The notes under the pieces: generated by a model
Database searches by the model: none
What the model was told of the DNA's origin: nothing
What the model saw: the letters and a program-made list of their open reading frames with translations, nothing else
DNA from: PNON01 sp964387025
GTDB lineage: Bacteria > Chloroflexota > Anaerolineae > Anaerolineales > Anaerolineaceae
Length of the DNA: 64,000 nucleotides
NCBI GenBank assembly: GCA_964387025.1
Contig: CAYLUZ010000010.1
Coordinates: 1-64,000, forward strand
Direction of reading: 5' to 3'
Position numbers and translations under genes: made by a program
In this document: positions 36,359-46,319 of the stretch, piece by piece
Position numbering within the stretch: the stretch's first letter is position 1
Layout: every line of letters begins with the position of its first letter

Positions 36359-38047
36359 TTAACCGATAACTTCCTGGTCCGGGGAGAGGCGTTGACTGCC
36401 AGTAGTTGTACGGTATTCGTCCTGATGCTGGTGATAAGTGGCGATCCAATCCCCCACACGCTCCCTTTCTTCATTGATCTCATCCGTTTTCTTTCTTTGC
36501 TGGCGCAATGCCATACTGGCGAAAAGGTCCTGTTGGACCCTGGATGGATCATAAACGAATTCAAAAGTGAACATGCTTGTGCCAACAGCAACCGTAACAC
36601 TGCCAAAATTCAAGAATAATCCCATCAACCCGATACGTTTATATTCAATGGATAGAATATTATCTAGTTGGGCGACTTTTTTGATCTCCTTACCCAGCGG
36701 TTTACGTTCAATATCAATGATCTGGTCCGGTGTGATCTGATAAGTATCATTTCTCCAGTCCACATAATCATAGACCCACCAAGCAACAACCCCCATCCAG
36801 ACGAAAGTTAATAAAAGTAAGGTTTCCAACATGGGAGTAAAGGTATACACATCCATCAGCCTGCCTATCCAGAGTAATAAGCCGATAATGGCAGCCAAAG
36901 CCGGTTTCCAAGTTTTCTTCAATAATATATACCAGTGCTTACGGTATGTCACTACCCCGCCACCTTCGTAGCGGACTTTGAAGAAATCTGCCCAGAAAGA
37001 CTGCAGGAATCCGGGTTTCATGACCTCTTCCACCTGTGTAAAATTGGTTCCGGTTGAACTTGCTGCCAAGTTTGGTTGAAGGCGACTTCGAAGGGTTTGC
37101 TCCATCCGGGCAATATCATCCTTCCGACGATCCACTTTGGAGAAATTCCATTGCTGTTGGATGAGAGCGGCAACATCTTCAGGCGTTTCCACATCCGGCA
37201 GGATCAATGGACCGGAAATCGTTCGGACGACGATATTACCATAACCAAGCATTCTCCCCATCTGAGAGGTCTGGACATCGACGGATTGCAGAGTGGTCAA
37301 AGGGGCTTCCTGTCGGCTATCGTAAAGAAATGCAACCCGTTCCAGCCAAACAACTCTCAAGTTGGTGACAATGGAATAGTCATTCGACCAATCAATCGCT
37401 TTCCAGATTCCCCATGCAAAAAGAAAGACGCAGATCAAAACAGAGGCGATCAGGAAACCGGCAGCGCTGGATAATATCGAGTCAATAAATACAAGCGTTA
37501 GAAAGACCGTGATAAAAATGAGTAATGCAGGAAGGAATAGTGTTCCAAATAGAAAAACGGGATGTTTTCGGCCGGCGAAGAATACTTCTTCCCCTGGTTG
37601 TAACCAGCTAAGATTCATCTTGTCGGTCAAATTAATGGACGTATTCAAAATTTGCATGTTGGATTCCAACCGTGGGAATTGATCCACGAGGGTACGGAGT
37701 TGAGGGGCGGTGATCCGGACAAGCATACTGGTTTTTAGCACCAGGATGTTATATTTTAACTTTCCACCGTTCAGACAATCTTCTCCCCAATACGAGCCAG
37801 ACTCGAAGTTTTGGATAAAAGACTCTTTTTTACGTTCTGTCTGGGTTTGACACACCTTGCCGGAAAAAACCATCCACAGAGCATCATTCTCAGCACCCTG
37901 GCAGCAGACCAGATCACCACGATTAATTTGAAAGAGTTCAACCGATTCTGTAATGGTAAGTAATTCTTCATCAGTTAACCCGAAGAAAAGCTGATTACTT
38001 TTCAGTACTGCTAGAATATCTTCTGCATAAACCTGATCATCATCCAT
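36359..38047 (-). CDS. Cyclic-nucleotide-binding membrane protein with two bacterial PH domains
   Basis: 562 residues. Residues 8-120 form a cNMP-binding-type domain (RGDLVCCQGAENDALWMVFSG, split at its Gly). Two hydrophobic pairs (about 160-205 and 375-420) are each followed by a bacterial PH-like (bPH2/DUF304) domain: about 215-290 (YSIVTNLRVVWLERV, TTLQSVDVQTSQMGR) and 425-505 (YQITPDQIIDIERKPLG, NILSIEYKRIG). The C-terminus is charged. The domain's usual phosphate-binding RxA motif is not clear, so the ligand is uncertain. It could report second-messenger levels at the membrane. No obvious functional link with def-recF downstream or clpC upstream. Confidence 0.83.
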   Translation of the reverse strand: MDDDQVYAEDILAVLKSNQLFFGLTDEELLTITESVELFQINRGDLVCCQGAENDALWMVFSGKVCQTQTERKKESFIQNFESGSYWGEDCLNGGKLKYNILVLKTSMLVRITAPQLRTLVDQFPRLESNMQILNTSINLTDKMNLSWLQPGEEVFFAGRKHPVFLFGTLFLPALLIFITVFLTLVFIDSILSSAAGFLIASVLICVFLFAWGIWKAIDWSNDYSIVTNLRVVWLERVAFLYDSRQEAPLTTLQSVDVQTSQMGRMLGYGNIVVRTISGPLILPDVETPEDVAALIQQQWNFSKVDRRKDDIARMEQTLRSRLQPNLAASSTGTNFTQVEEVMKPGFLQSFWADFFKVRYEGGGVVTYRKHWYILLKKTWKPALAAIIGLLLWIGRLMDVYTFTPMLETLLLLTFVWMGVVAWWVYDYVDWRNDTYQITPDQIIDIERKPLGKEIKKVAQLDNILSIEYKRIGLMGLFLNFGSVTVAVGTSMFTFEFVYDPSRVQQDLFASMALRQQRKKTDEINEERERVGDWIATYHQHQDEYRTTTGSQRLSPDQEVIG

Positions 38048-38123
38048 AGCTGTATTCCTTTTTCTCTACCAGAAACGTGCATTATTTATACCAACCACAA
38101 AGGAGGTAACCTGTGGGAAAAAT

Positions 38124-38154
38124 AAACAGCGCCGGTTGAAAGCCAGCGCTGTTT
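38124..38154 (-). terminator. Intrinsic terminator after clpC
   Basis: AAACAGCGC (38124-38132) pairs with GCGCTGTTT (38146-38154). On the minus strand the stem is followed by a T-rich run (TTTATTTTT), 22 bases past the clpC stop. Confidence 0.82.
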
Positions 38155-38175
38155 TCTGAGCTAATTGCAATATTT

Positions 38176-40686
38176 CTATATGGAAATCGAGTCTTCCACT
38201 TTTGATGGGATTTCCTTCGTATCCTTATGCTTTGTTTTTGTTTTGTGTTCTTCAGGCGTGTGGAAGGTGAGTTCACCTTTTTCTTCATCCACATCCACGA
38301 TCACTTTATCACCCGATTCATGTCTCTTTTCGAGCAAATGGATAGAAAGAGGACTCTCAACATATTTTTGCAGCGTTCGGCGTAACGGACGGGCGCCAAA
38401 GTTGGAATCATATCCGGTCTTAGCCAGCCATTCCTTAGCAGTTTTGGTCAGCTCGACATTCAGCCCGTGTTCGAGCAACCGCCCTTGAATTTCTTTCATT
38501 TGCAGTGCAACGATTTTCTCCATTTGTTCGAGAGTTAAAGGTGAGAACATGATCACTTCATCGATGCGGTTTAGGAACTCTGGTCTAAAAGTACCTTTCA
38601 GCGCTTTTTCGATCTTCTCTTCAGCATCCCGCTCCTCATCTGATACCTTCTTTTGCAAAAATCCCAGGCTGCCGCCCCTGCGGACGAACTCAGTTCCAAG
38701 ATTGCTGGTCATGATCAGAACAGTATTTCGGAAATCCACGGTTCTTCCCTGCCCGTCAGTCAACCGGCCGTCATCAAGAATCTGTAAAAGTGAATTCCAG
38801 ACTTCCGGGTGAGCTTTTTCGACTTCATCAAAGAGAATGACCCGGTAAGGACGCCTTCTGACTGCTTCTGTGAGTTGGCCGCCTTCTTCATAACCAACAT
38901 AACCGGGAGGTGCACCGAATAGGCGGGATACAGAATGTTGTTCCCGGTATTCGCTCATATCGATCCGTACCATTGATTCTTCGTCATCGAACATAAATTC
39001 GGCGAGGGCACGAGCTAGTTCTGTTTTGCCTACCCCGGATGGTCCAATGAAAATAAACGAACCGATCGGCCTCCGCGGATCTGCCATGCCGGAACGAGCT
39101 CGCCGAATAGCATCAGCAACTGCATGAATGGCTTCTTCCTGGCCGATAATCCGCTCTGATAATCGTTCTTCCATGTGAAGCAGTTTTTGCGCTTCTGTTT
39201 CCATCATTTGTGAAACAGGAATTCCAGTCCATTGATGGATCACTTCAGCTATATCATTAACATCCACGACTTCGTCCAGTTTATGTTCTGATTCCCATTG
39301 GTCGCGTTTTTCTTTAAATTCACCTTCCAACTTTAGCCTGTCCGCTTTTTTGCGGGCTGCTCTTTCATAATCACGCTCCTGACCGGCTTGTTCCTCTTCA
39401 ATTTTCAACTTATCCAGTTCTGACTTGGTTTCCTTGAGATCCGGGGGGAGTGAATATAAAGCTACGCGCAGTTTGGCGGCAGCTTCATCCATTAAGTCAA
39501 TCGCTTTATCAGGTAAATGGCGGTCGGGTACATATCGGAAAGATAAACGAACAGCTTCTTCAAGAGCTTTATCCAAAAAATGCACTTTATGGTGGGCTTC
39601 GTACTTGTCCCGTAAACCCATCAACATTTTAATCGTATCTTCCACAGATGGTTCGTCTACGAAGACAGGTGCGAAACGCCGCTCCAGGGCTGCGTCTTTT
39701 TCAATATGCTTATGGTATTCATCCAAGGTTGTAGCACCCACACATTGCAGGTCCCCTCTCGCCAGGGCAGGTTTGAGCATGTTGCTCGCATCCATGGCAC
39801 CTTGTGCTGCTCCTGCTCCGACTACTGTGTGAAGTTCATCGATGAACAGGATGATCTCGCCTTCAGACTTCTGGATCTCTTCGATCGCAGCCTTCAAGCG
39901 CTCTTCGAATTCACCGCGGAAACGTGATCCGGCGATCATAGCCCCAAGATCGAGGGAGACAACCCGTTTTCCCTGCAATATTTCAGGTACGTCATTGGCA
40001 GCAATTTTTTGTGCCAACCCTTCCACGATGGCCGTCTTTCCCACACCGGCTTCACCGATCAAGACCGGGTTATTTTTGGTTCTACGTGAAAGTATCTGCA
40101 TCACCCGTTTGATCTCGTTATCACGACCAATTACCGGATCCAGTTTACCTTCACGGGATGCCTGGGTGAGATCCCGGGAATATTTCTCAAGAGTCCGATA
40201 TCTCGTTTCTGCCTGTGGATCAGTCACCCGCTGGCCACCACGCATCTGCATGACTGAATCATACACACGGTCGCGCGTTAACCCTGATTCTTCGAGGATC
40301 CGGGATGCAACCGTATTCTTTTCTCCCAGAATGGCAAGAAAAATATGTTCAGTGGAGATATATTCGTCTTTCAGTTTATTGGCTTCTTCATTGGCGACAT
40401 CAATGATCCTTTTTACCCGGGGAGTAATAAAGATCTGTCCTGCACCGCTGCCAAAAATATTTGCCTTGGGTGTATTCTTCAATACATGGTCCAGTCTATC
40501 TGTAAGGTTAAGGGCATCCACCTTTAACATTTCCAGTATCTGAGTGACTACACCCTGAGGTTGTTCGATCAGCGCAAGAAGAATATGTTCCGTGTCGATC
40601 TGGTTATGTCCGTATCTCTGGATCAATTCAGCAGCTCGTTGAGCTGCTTCCTGTGCTCTCTCTGTAAATCTATCAAATCTCATCAT
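38176..40686 (-). CDS. clpC: ATP-dependent Clp protease ATP-binding subunit ClpC
   Basis: AAA+ unfoldase that feeds proteins to ClpP. 836 residues. The N-terminal Clp repeats are at 1-145, the first ATPase domain (GEAGVGKT, Walker B IILFIDELHT) at about 170-400, and a short UVR-like coiled middle segment (about 405-465) is in place of the long ClpB arm. The second ATPase domain (GPSGVGKTELARALA) is at about 490-760. GSLGFLQKK holds the LGF-type ClpP-binding loop, so this is ClpC and not ClpB. No ctsR-mcsAB operon is present beside it. Two ATGs stand in tandem at the start. Confidence 0.93.
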   Translation of the reverse strand: MMRFDRFTERAQEAAQRAAELIQRYGHNQIDTEHILLALIEQPQGVVTQILEMLKVDALNLTDRLDHVLKNTPKANIFGSGAGQIFITPRVKRIIDVANEEANKLKDEYISTEHIFLAILGEKNTVASRILEESGLTRDRVYDSVMQMRGGQRVTDPQAETRYRTLEKYSRDLTQASREGKLDPVIGRDNEIKRVMQILSRRTKNNPVLIGEAGVGKTAIVEGLAQKIAANDVPEILQGKRVVSLDLGAMIAGSRFRGEFEERLKAAIEEIQKSEGEIILFIDELHTVVGAGAAQGAMDASNMLKPALARGDLQCVGATTLDEYHKHIEKDAALERRFAPVFVDEPSVEDTIKMLMGLRDKYEAHHKVHFLDKALEEAVRLSFRYVPDRHLPDKAIDLMDEAAAKLRVALYSLPPDLKETKSELDKLKIEEEQAGQERDYERAARKKADRLKLEGEFKEKRDQWESEHKLDEVVDVNDIAEVIHQWTGIPVSQMMETEAQKLLHMEERLSERIIGQEEAIHAVADAIRRARSGMADPRRPIGSFIFIGPSGVGKTELARALAEFMFDDEESMVRIDMSEYREQHSVSRLFGAPPGYVGYEEGGQLTEAVRRRPYRVILFDEVEKAHPEVWNSLLQILDDGRLTDGQGRTVDFRNTVLIMTSNLGTEFVRRGGSLGFLQKKVSDEERDAEEKIEKALKGTFRPEFLNRIDEVIMFSPLTLEQMEKIVALQMKEIQGRLLEHGLNVELTKTAKEWLAKTGYDSNFGARPLRRTLQKYVESPLSIHLLEKRHESGDKVIVDVDEEKGELTFHTPEEHKTKTKHKDTKEIPSKVEDSISI

Positions 40687-40864
40687 AGGATTTCTGTCCT
40701 TTTATTTGCGTTACCTTATCAGGATTATAACATCCGTAATCTATTTAATTTATCAGAGAAGTATTAGATTTATGTTTGATATAAGACAATTTTATACCAA
40801 TTTGTATTATGCTCATAATGCGTGCAATACAATCATCCCGACTGATATATAATAGTTGCTACTT

Positions 40865-41875
40865 ATGACTCCCACTGATTTGTTAAATATTTATTCATCA
40901 GATTCGCATATTCGCCCGGTGGATATTCGCAAAGACCTGGACGATATTGCAAATTTGATCGATCTGTGCTTTTCTGAGACCATGGATGAGGATGGGAGGG
41001 CATATTTGCGCCAGCTTCGAAAATCTGCCGAAGAAGCCAAAAGGCTGGGATGGGCAGCTGGATTAGTTGAAGAGAATATAATTCCAATATCCGGATTTGT
41101 ATGGGTCGAAAATGATCGGATCATCGGAAACTTGACATTAATACCGATGCAAAAGCAGGATAAACCCATTCACCTTGTGGCAAATGTTGCCGTCGTACCT
41201 AAATACCGACGCTCAGGAATTGGAAAAAAACTGACACAAGCAGCCATAGATTATGTACAGGAAAAGAAAAGTGGGTCAATTTGGCTGCAGGTAAGAGATG
41301 ATAATGTTGCAGCAGAACAACTCTATCGAAATCTGGGTTTTATCGAAAGAGCGCGGCGGACAACGTGGCATAGCTTTACAGGGGACCCGAAACCGGCAGT
41401 GATCCCCGGTTATGAAATCACTTCCTGTTGGCCTGTAGATTGGCAGAAAGAAATCCAATTTCTCGAAAATATTTACCCGCCATTAGTACAATGGAATCTT
41501 CCGGTTAATTTCTTGAAGTTCAAACCGACATTCCTGTCACAGGTCGCAAAAATGCTGCTGGGTGAGTCGTATCGTAATTGGGCACTCAGGAAGAACGGGG
41601 AATTATTGGGAGTATTGATTTGGGAAGAAGCAAGAACTTGGGCTGATAATTTATGGGTTGGATGTAAGCCTGAATATAAAGAAACCGTCCTGAATATTCT
41701 TTTACCGCATGCAATGAGCGTTTTAAACCGGAAACAACCTCAAGCAATTAATTATCCCGCCGGAGAAGTTGAACAAGTCTTTTCCCGTTATGGTTTTCAA
41801 AAGCATATTACATTGATCTGGATGGAGTTGGTAGAATCGAAACAAAATAGTTCTCAAATTCTTGCAAGTATATGA
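40865..41875 (+). CDS. GNAT-family N-acetyltransferase
   Basis: About 336 residues. The acetyl-CoA-binding motif VAVVPKYRRSGIGKKLTQAA lies around 115-134 and AAEQLYRNLGF follows, as in typical GNAT. The C-terminal half (about 190-336) is a second, degenerate GNAT-like unit without the motif. The substrate is unknown. The ATG at 40865 is preferred to a TTG nine bases upstream. A TATAAT box lies near 40849-40854. A bidirectional terminator follows. Confidence 0.85.
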   Translation: MTPTDLLNIYSSDSHIRPVDIRKDLDDIANLIDLCFSETMDEDGRAYLRQLRKSAEEAKRLGWAAGLVEENIIPISGFVWVENDRIIGNLTLIPMQKQDKPIHLVANVAVVPKYRRSGIGKKLTQAAIDYVQEKKSGSIWLQVRDDNVAAEQLYRNLGFIERARRTTWHSFTGDPKPAVIPGYEITSCWPVDWQKEIQFLENIYPPLVQWNLPVNFLKFKPTFLSQVAKMLLGESYRNWALRKNGELLGVLIWEEARTWADNLWVGCKPEYKETVLNILLPHAMSVLNRKQPQAINYPAGEVEQVFSRYGFQKHITLIWMELVESKQNSSQILASI

Positions 41876-41893
41876 AGGACCAACTTAAGCAAT

Positions 41894-41928
41894 AAAACCG
41901 GATCCAGAATATTTTCTGGTCCGGTTTT
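41894..41928. terminator. Bidirectional intrinsic terminator
   Basis: AAAACCGGA/TCCGGTTTT (9 bp), one bulged base, then CCAGAA/TTCTGG (6 bp) and a four-base loop. A- and T-runs flank it, so it serves the GNAT gene on the plus strand and the 65-residue gene on the minus strand. Confidence 0.88.
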
Positions 41929-41946
41929 ATTATTTACTTAATAAAT

Positions 41947-42144
41947 TTACTTCTTGTCTGCGTCTTTGATCAAAAGCCTGGTAAGATCCAGAAATTCAAC
42001 CCATTCTTCTTTAAAGAAGTGCAAGGTCACATTATTTAATTCGAGGTGGTAGGTGGTTTCACCATCTGCTTCTTCTGCCATCCATGCCAGGTAGTTTTCG
42101 GTTTCTACCATAGTGTTAGTTTTCGGATCGTGATTTTCAGCCAT
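41947..42144 (-). CDS. Small acidic hypothetical protein, 65 residues
   Basis: Acidic protein with no signal or membrane segment. The sequence shows a beta-like pattern (TTYHLELNNVTLHFF) followed by a C-terminal helix (WVEFLDLTRLLIKDA). Start supported by AAAGGAG eight bases before the ATG; end supported by the terminator 18 bases on. I do not recognise a family; the layout suggests a compact alpha-beta protein of the kind that is conserved but unstudied in Anaerolineae. Confidence 0.75.
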   Translation of the reverse strand: MAENHDPKTNTMVETENYLAWMAEEADGETTYHLELNNVTLHFFKEEWVEFLDLTRLLIKDADKK

Positions 42145-42286
42145 TATTAGCTCCTTTAATATTAGTTAACATCATTATCCCACAGTTCTGAAGAATTTGA
42201 ACAGAAATCGCCCATTATTATGGTTAATATTGAATTAATTGGAGGCGGGATTTAAATGGTGGTCTTTGAATTACATAAATTTCAAT

Positions 42287-43513
42287 TTACCTTTTATGGA
42301 ATACAATTTTCACCCGTCTGTATATAGCTTCCCATATTCGACCAAGCCACAAAACCAGGGGCGATTGTGGTCCAGGGGTTTCCTCCTCTTCCAGTCCTTC
42401 CCACGGATCCAGATCAAATAGTTTTCGTATTGTATATCTGAGAAAGAGTTTCAGGGTAGCTACTACTGGTGAGGCTAAAACGATGCCTATAAAACCTATC
42501 AGGTTGGCGAGGATGAGAGCAGCTACCAAAACTGCTGCAGGGTGGATCTTCAATGCCCTGGCAAGGATGCGGGTTGCGACAAGATTATCCAGCAGGATAT
42601 CGGTAAGTAAGGAAACACCCACCACAATGATGGTATAGATCAATGGATTAATTCCGAAAGGATGGCTGCTTTGAAAATAACTGACCAAACCAAATGTAGT
42701 CCAGGCGATCCCCGGACCAACATACGGTACGAAACGCGCAAAACCAGCCAATAATGCCAATCCCAGGGTATACCGGACACCCAGGATGGATAACAAAATC
42801 GCATATACGAGGAAAGTCAACATGATAATTAAGAACTGACCACGCACAAATGCGTTCCAGATTTTTCCGAGTTCAGCAGACATCCGGCGCAAGTCCACAG
42901 TAAATCCCGGAAGATTAACATTGAAAATTCTCCCTGAAATTCCACCTGATTCGACCAGGATAAAATAGGACACCAGCAGTACAAAGAATAGCCAGCCCAC
43001 TACTTCGGCTGCACCACCGGCGATCAATCCAACCAGGGAACCCATTTTTCCTAGAAGTGGCTGGATAGCATTGAGGATTTGATTTCCTAGATTACTCAAC
43101 CCATATTGTGAAAGGTCGATCTTAAGGGTACCGATCTCGATGACTTTGGTCGATATGGAATTTAAGAAATCGGGAAGTAATACCAGGGATTTTTCAATAA
43201 ATGAGATCAGGCTCTGGATCTGTTGAGCCAACGCCACTCCACCCCAGGTTAATAACCCTATTACGATCAATATCAATATCAGATAAAGCAGGGTGACGGT
43301 AACTTGCCATTTAAGCTTGAATTTGCGGGTGAGTCTGATGGCTATAGGGTAGACCAGGTAAGCTAGTATAAAAGTGATCAGCAATGGCCCGATGATATTC
43401 CTGAAGCGTATCACCAACCCGATTAGAATAGCAGCCAGCGTAAGGGAAACGACCAGCTTGGTTCCCGACGGCCAGCGCGGTGATAACGATTCATCCTTCA
43501 ACTTTTCATTCAT
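42287..43513 (-). CDS. AI-2E family transporter (PerM/TqsA-like)
   Basis: 408 residues with about eight membrane helices and a central extracellular loop (about 150-215), the layout of the AI-2E family of exporters. Conserved pieces are FVPYVGPGIAW and HPAAVLVAALILANLIGFIGIVLASP, split at the Gly. Family members export AI-2-type signals, sodium or other small molecules; the cargo here is unknown. 87 bases separate it from the FHA gene, which is transcribed the same way. Confidence 0.9.
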   Translation of the reverse strand: MNEKLKDESLSPRWPSGTKLVVSLTLAAILIGLVIRFRNIIGPLLITFILAYLVYPIAIRLTRKFKLKWQVTVTLLYLILILIVIGLLTWGGVALAQQIQSLISFIEKSLVLLPDFLNSISTKVIEIGTLKIDLSQYGLSNLGNQILNAIQPLLGKMGSLVGLIAGGAAEVVGWLFFVLLVSYFILVESGGISGRIFNVNLPGFTVDLRRMSAELGKIWNAFVRGQFLIIMLTFLVYAILLSILGVRYTLGLALLAGFARFVPYVGPGIAWTTFGLVSYFQSSHPFGINPLIYTIIVVGVSLLTDILLDNLVATRILARALKIHPAAVLVAALILANLIGFIGIVLASPVVATLKLFLRYTIRKLFDLDPWEGLEEEETPGPQSPLVLWLGRIWEAIYRRVKIVFHKR

Positions 43514-43600
43514 TATTTAGAGACCCATTTCAAAATTTACACAATTGAAGCTATGCGGACTTTTCAATTAACCACATAGCTTCAATGAATTTAAGTAAGA

Positions 43601-44185
43601 TTATTGGCAGTTAGGTATGAATGGTAATTCACACCAGAGGAAGTTGGCATCGATATACCAAACCACACCAATACACACGCAAATAATTAGTAAAATTGCC
43701 ACTAAAATCAAGATCAGGGTTAATCTGGGCAATGATTTCTTGGGTGGTACAGGCTGCCTGGGCGAACTAGTGATGAATGGTTCAGGAACCGGTTCGGAAT
43801 AAACTGGTGTAGTTGTCTTCCTGGGTTTGGGAGGAGGAGTGTTTACAGGTGAGACCATTGTTGCATCAGGGTCAAATGCTGGCTGACGGTCAAAAACCAG
43901 GGATATGTGTTCTCCAAGATTTATGATCTCTCCAGCTTGTAATACATGAGGACCCATCAGTCGCTGTCCATTGATGATCGTGCCATTCGTAGAACCGAGG
44001 TCTTCGAATACATAACCTTCCGGTTGCAGTTTAATGGTGGCATGATGTCGTGAGACTTCAGCATCATTGATCAATATATCACTATTAGGATCGCGTCCAA
44101 TAATGATATCCTGCTTCATAATAGGATAAACTTTACCGGGATTCGGCCCAGATCGAACAACCAGTTGAAAACTTTGTCCTGCCAT
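43601..44185 (-). CDS. FHA-domain membrane protein
   Basis: 194 residues. The N-terminal FHA domain (about 10-100) has the phosphothreonine-binding marks IIIGRDPNSDI, VSRHHATI and LGSTNGTIINGQ. A Pro-rich linker (about 110-150) and a single C-terminal membrane helix (about 153-178) follow, with a short Cys-containing tail outside. It should recruit phosphorylated partners to the membrane. No kinase gene is nearby. AGGAGGAAAAA precedes the ATG. Confidence 0.9.
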   Translation of the reverse strand: MAGQSFQLVVRSGPNPGKVYPIMKQDIIIGRDPNSDILINDAEVSRHHATIKLQPEGYVFEDLGSTNGTIINGQRLMGPHVLQAGEIINLGEHISLVFDRQPAFDPDATMVSPVNTPPPKPRKTTTPVYSEPVPEPFITSSPRQPVPPKKSLPRLTLILILVAILLIICVCIGVVWYIDANFLWCELPFIPNCQ

Positions 44186-44269
44186 TTTTTCCTCCTTATT
44201 TCATCATTAATCAAAGTGTACTGATTTTTTGAAGGCTGTCAATCACAATCTTGTGAAATTAACTGAATT

Positions 44270-45142
44270 CTAGGTTTGAAGCTTAACTCCATCAAAAAGA
44301 TCCCGTAAGCGGGTGTTCTTTCGAGGGTTAGGATAGGCCTGCATAAACAATTCATTCACCTGGAATATATTTCTTAACCACCCTTGAATTCCGGTCGCTA
44401 CCTTTGCCCCTCCCTGACTGACATGGCAGGCTGCTGCCCTATCCCTAATTTCTCTAACTGGTTGGTAATTGATGCTGGCATGGATCGGAAAATTTTCATT
44501 AGCAATAGATACCAGGTCAATATCCCCATTCGAACCAAACTTACGCGGGTCTCTTCCTGATAATCGCAATAATAAAACTGCTGACTTTAAGAACGCGCGG
44601 GGAATGGTATGGAAGTAAAGTCTTTGTGGATGGCAAGGTAATAACCCACCCGGATCAACAAATCCAGGATCTGAAGCCAGGTTGAATGCCTCCACTGTAG
44701 CAAGTTGGATGGCTATGTGGTCAGGATGACGGTAACCACCGATCGGATCAAATGTAAGAACTACCTGCGGTTTCAACTTTCGAATAAAAATGGCAACTTT
44801 CTTCGCTACCTCTTCAATAGGTGCTGCCGCTAAAGCCTGCGGATGCGTGTTATCTAATGAACCAGGCATCCCCGAATCCCGATAATCCAGAAAAAATACA
44901 TCTTTCAATCCCAATACATCAGCCGCACAGCGCAGCTCTTCCTCGCGGACTTCAGCAATAGAGGCATGACCTTTCAAGAGTTCTGGGTCCATTCCACCAA
45001 CTTCACCGCGTGTAGCACAGATCAGGTAAACATCGACGCCTTTTTTTGCGTAATAGGCAAGAGTTCCACCCATCCCAAATGTTTCATCATCAGGGTGAGC
45101 CAGGACTGAAAGGATAACGGGTTTACCTGGTTGATCTATCAT
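44270..45142 (-). CDS. PIG-L/LmbE-family N-deacetylase
   Basis: 290 residues. The zinc site is AHPDDE (residues 15-20) and GYRHPDH (about 133-139), as in MshB, BshB and N-acetylglucosaminyl-PI deacetylases. The group deacetylates N-acetylglucosamine conjugates, including precursors of mycothiol and bacillithiol, or cuts mycothiol conjugates (Mca). It lies 21 bases after the E1-like gene on the same strand, so it is probably in one unit with the sulfur-carrier genes. That makes a thiol-related substrate attractive but unproven. Confidence 0.88.
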   Translation of the reverse strand: MIDQPGKPVILSVLAHPDDETFGMGGTLAYYAKKGVDVYLICATRGEVGGMDPELLKGHASIAEVREEELRCAADVLGLKDVFFLDYRDSGMPGSLDNTHPQALAAAPIEEVAKKVAIFIRKLKPQVVLTFDPIGGYRHPDHIAIQLATVEAFNLASDPGFVDPGGLLPCHPQRLYFHTIPRAFLKSAVLLLRLSGRDPRKFGSNGDIDLVSIANENFPIHASINYQPVREIRDRAAACHVSQGGAKVATGIQGWLRNIFQVNELFMQAYPNPRKNTRLRDLFDGVKLQT

Positions 45143-45163
45143 TAATTCTGACCTTTCTGCGCA

Positions 45164-46318
45164 TTAATACTGAACCAGATTCCTATCAACCCGGTCAGCC
45201 CAGGCATTAATGCCTCCACGTAAATTGTAGACATTTTTATACCCTACTTTTCTTAATACTTCCGCGGCTGTCAAAGAGCGAATTCCGTTGCGACAGAAAA
45301 CCACGACATCCTTACCTGCTGGCAACTTGTCGAGGTGATCCTCCAGATCAAGCAATGGAATATCCACAGAATCGGCTAGCTTGGAAATATCTCGTTCAAA
45401 ATCTTCGCGGACATCGAGCAGAATAGGTTTTGGATTTGCCCCCAATAATTGAACAAGGACTTCCGGCTCGACATCCCATTCAGTGCGCGCAATCCCGGTT
45501 TCGTCAAAAATCGTTGAATGGCACCAGGCTTCATAATCGATCAATTCATGTACTGTTGGAGCTTCGCCGCAAATCGGACAGGTCGGCCGTTTTCGAATTT
45601 TAACCGTCTCCATGCTCATATCCAACGCATCGAGCAATAGCAGTCGGCTGATCAACGGATTTCCTATCCCTGTGATCAATTTGATCGTTTCAGCAGCCTG
45701 GATCGAACCAATAATTCCCGGCAGCACACCCATCACGCCGGCAGTTGAACAGGATGGAATGGCATCCGGTGGAGGTGGTTCAGGGAATAAACAGCGATAA
45801 CAGGGACCATTTTCCGCGCCAAAAACACTGACCTGCCCCTCAAACCGGAAGATGGACCCATAAACATACAACCGGTGGGTCAGTACAGCCAGGTCATTCA
45901 ACAAATATCGGGTGGGAATATTATCTGTCCCATCCACTATGATGTCATATCCTTCAGAAATTTTTCGGGCATTGTCAGAATTGAATAATACCGGTAACGG
46001 GTTCACCTCGATCTCAGGATTAAGGTCTGTGAGCCGCCTGGCAGCAGAAATCGCCTTCAATTCCCCTTCATGTTGCACATCGTGGATCACCTGGCGCTGC
46101 AGGTTGGATAGTTCCACCTTGTCATAGTCAACCAACCCAATTTTCCCAACTCCAGCGGCTGCCAAATATAATGCGACGGGTGAGCCTAGCCCACCCAGTC
46201 CAATGATCAATACCGATGAAGTTTTCAGTTTCTGTTGACCCCGCATATTGATCTGGGGTAACAACAAGTGCCGCGAATAGCGATTGAGCTCGCTTTGGGA
46301 TAATGGAGGTAGTTCCAT
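45164..46318 (-). CDS. moeB: ThiF/MoeB-type E1-like adenylyltransferase with rhodanese domain
   Basis: 384 residues. The E1-like domain (1-260) has the nucleotide site GLGGLGSPVALYLAAAGVG, the Mg/ATP region NLQRQ and DGTDN, and zinc Cys pairs CYRC and CPIC. A C-terminal rhodanese domain (about 285-384) carries the active Cys in VVFCRNGIRS. It adenylates the C-terminal Gly of a ubiquitin-like carrier and hands on sulfur as a thiocarboxylate. The start ATG at 46318 follows GGAGGATAG; the ribosome-binding site is made of the last codons of the MoaD-like gene, which end one base before. The adjacent MoaD-like proteins are its likely substrates. Confidence 0.9.
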   Translation of the reverse strand: MELPPLSQSELNRYSRHLLLPQINMRGQQKLKTSSVLIIGLGGLGSPVALYLAAAGVGKIGLVDYDKVELSNLQRQVIHDVQHEGELKAISAARRLTDLNPEIEVNPLPVLFNSDNARKISEGYDIIVDGTDNIPTRYLLNDLAVLTHRLYVYGSIFRFEGQVSVFGAENGPCYRCLFPEPPPPDAIPSCSTAGVMGVLPGIIGSIQAAETIKLITGIGNPLISRLLLLDALDMSMETVKIRKRPTCPICGEAPTVHELIDYEAWCHSTIFDETGIARTEWDVEPEVLVQLLGANPKPILLDVREDFERDISKLADSVDIPLLDLEDHLDKLPAGKDVVVFCRNGIRSLTAAEVLRKVGYKNVYNLRGGINAWADRVDRNLVQY

Positions 46319-46319
46319 C

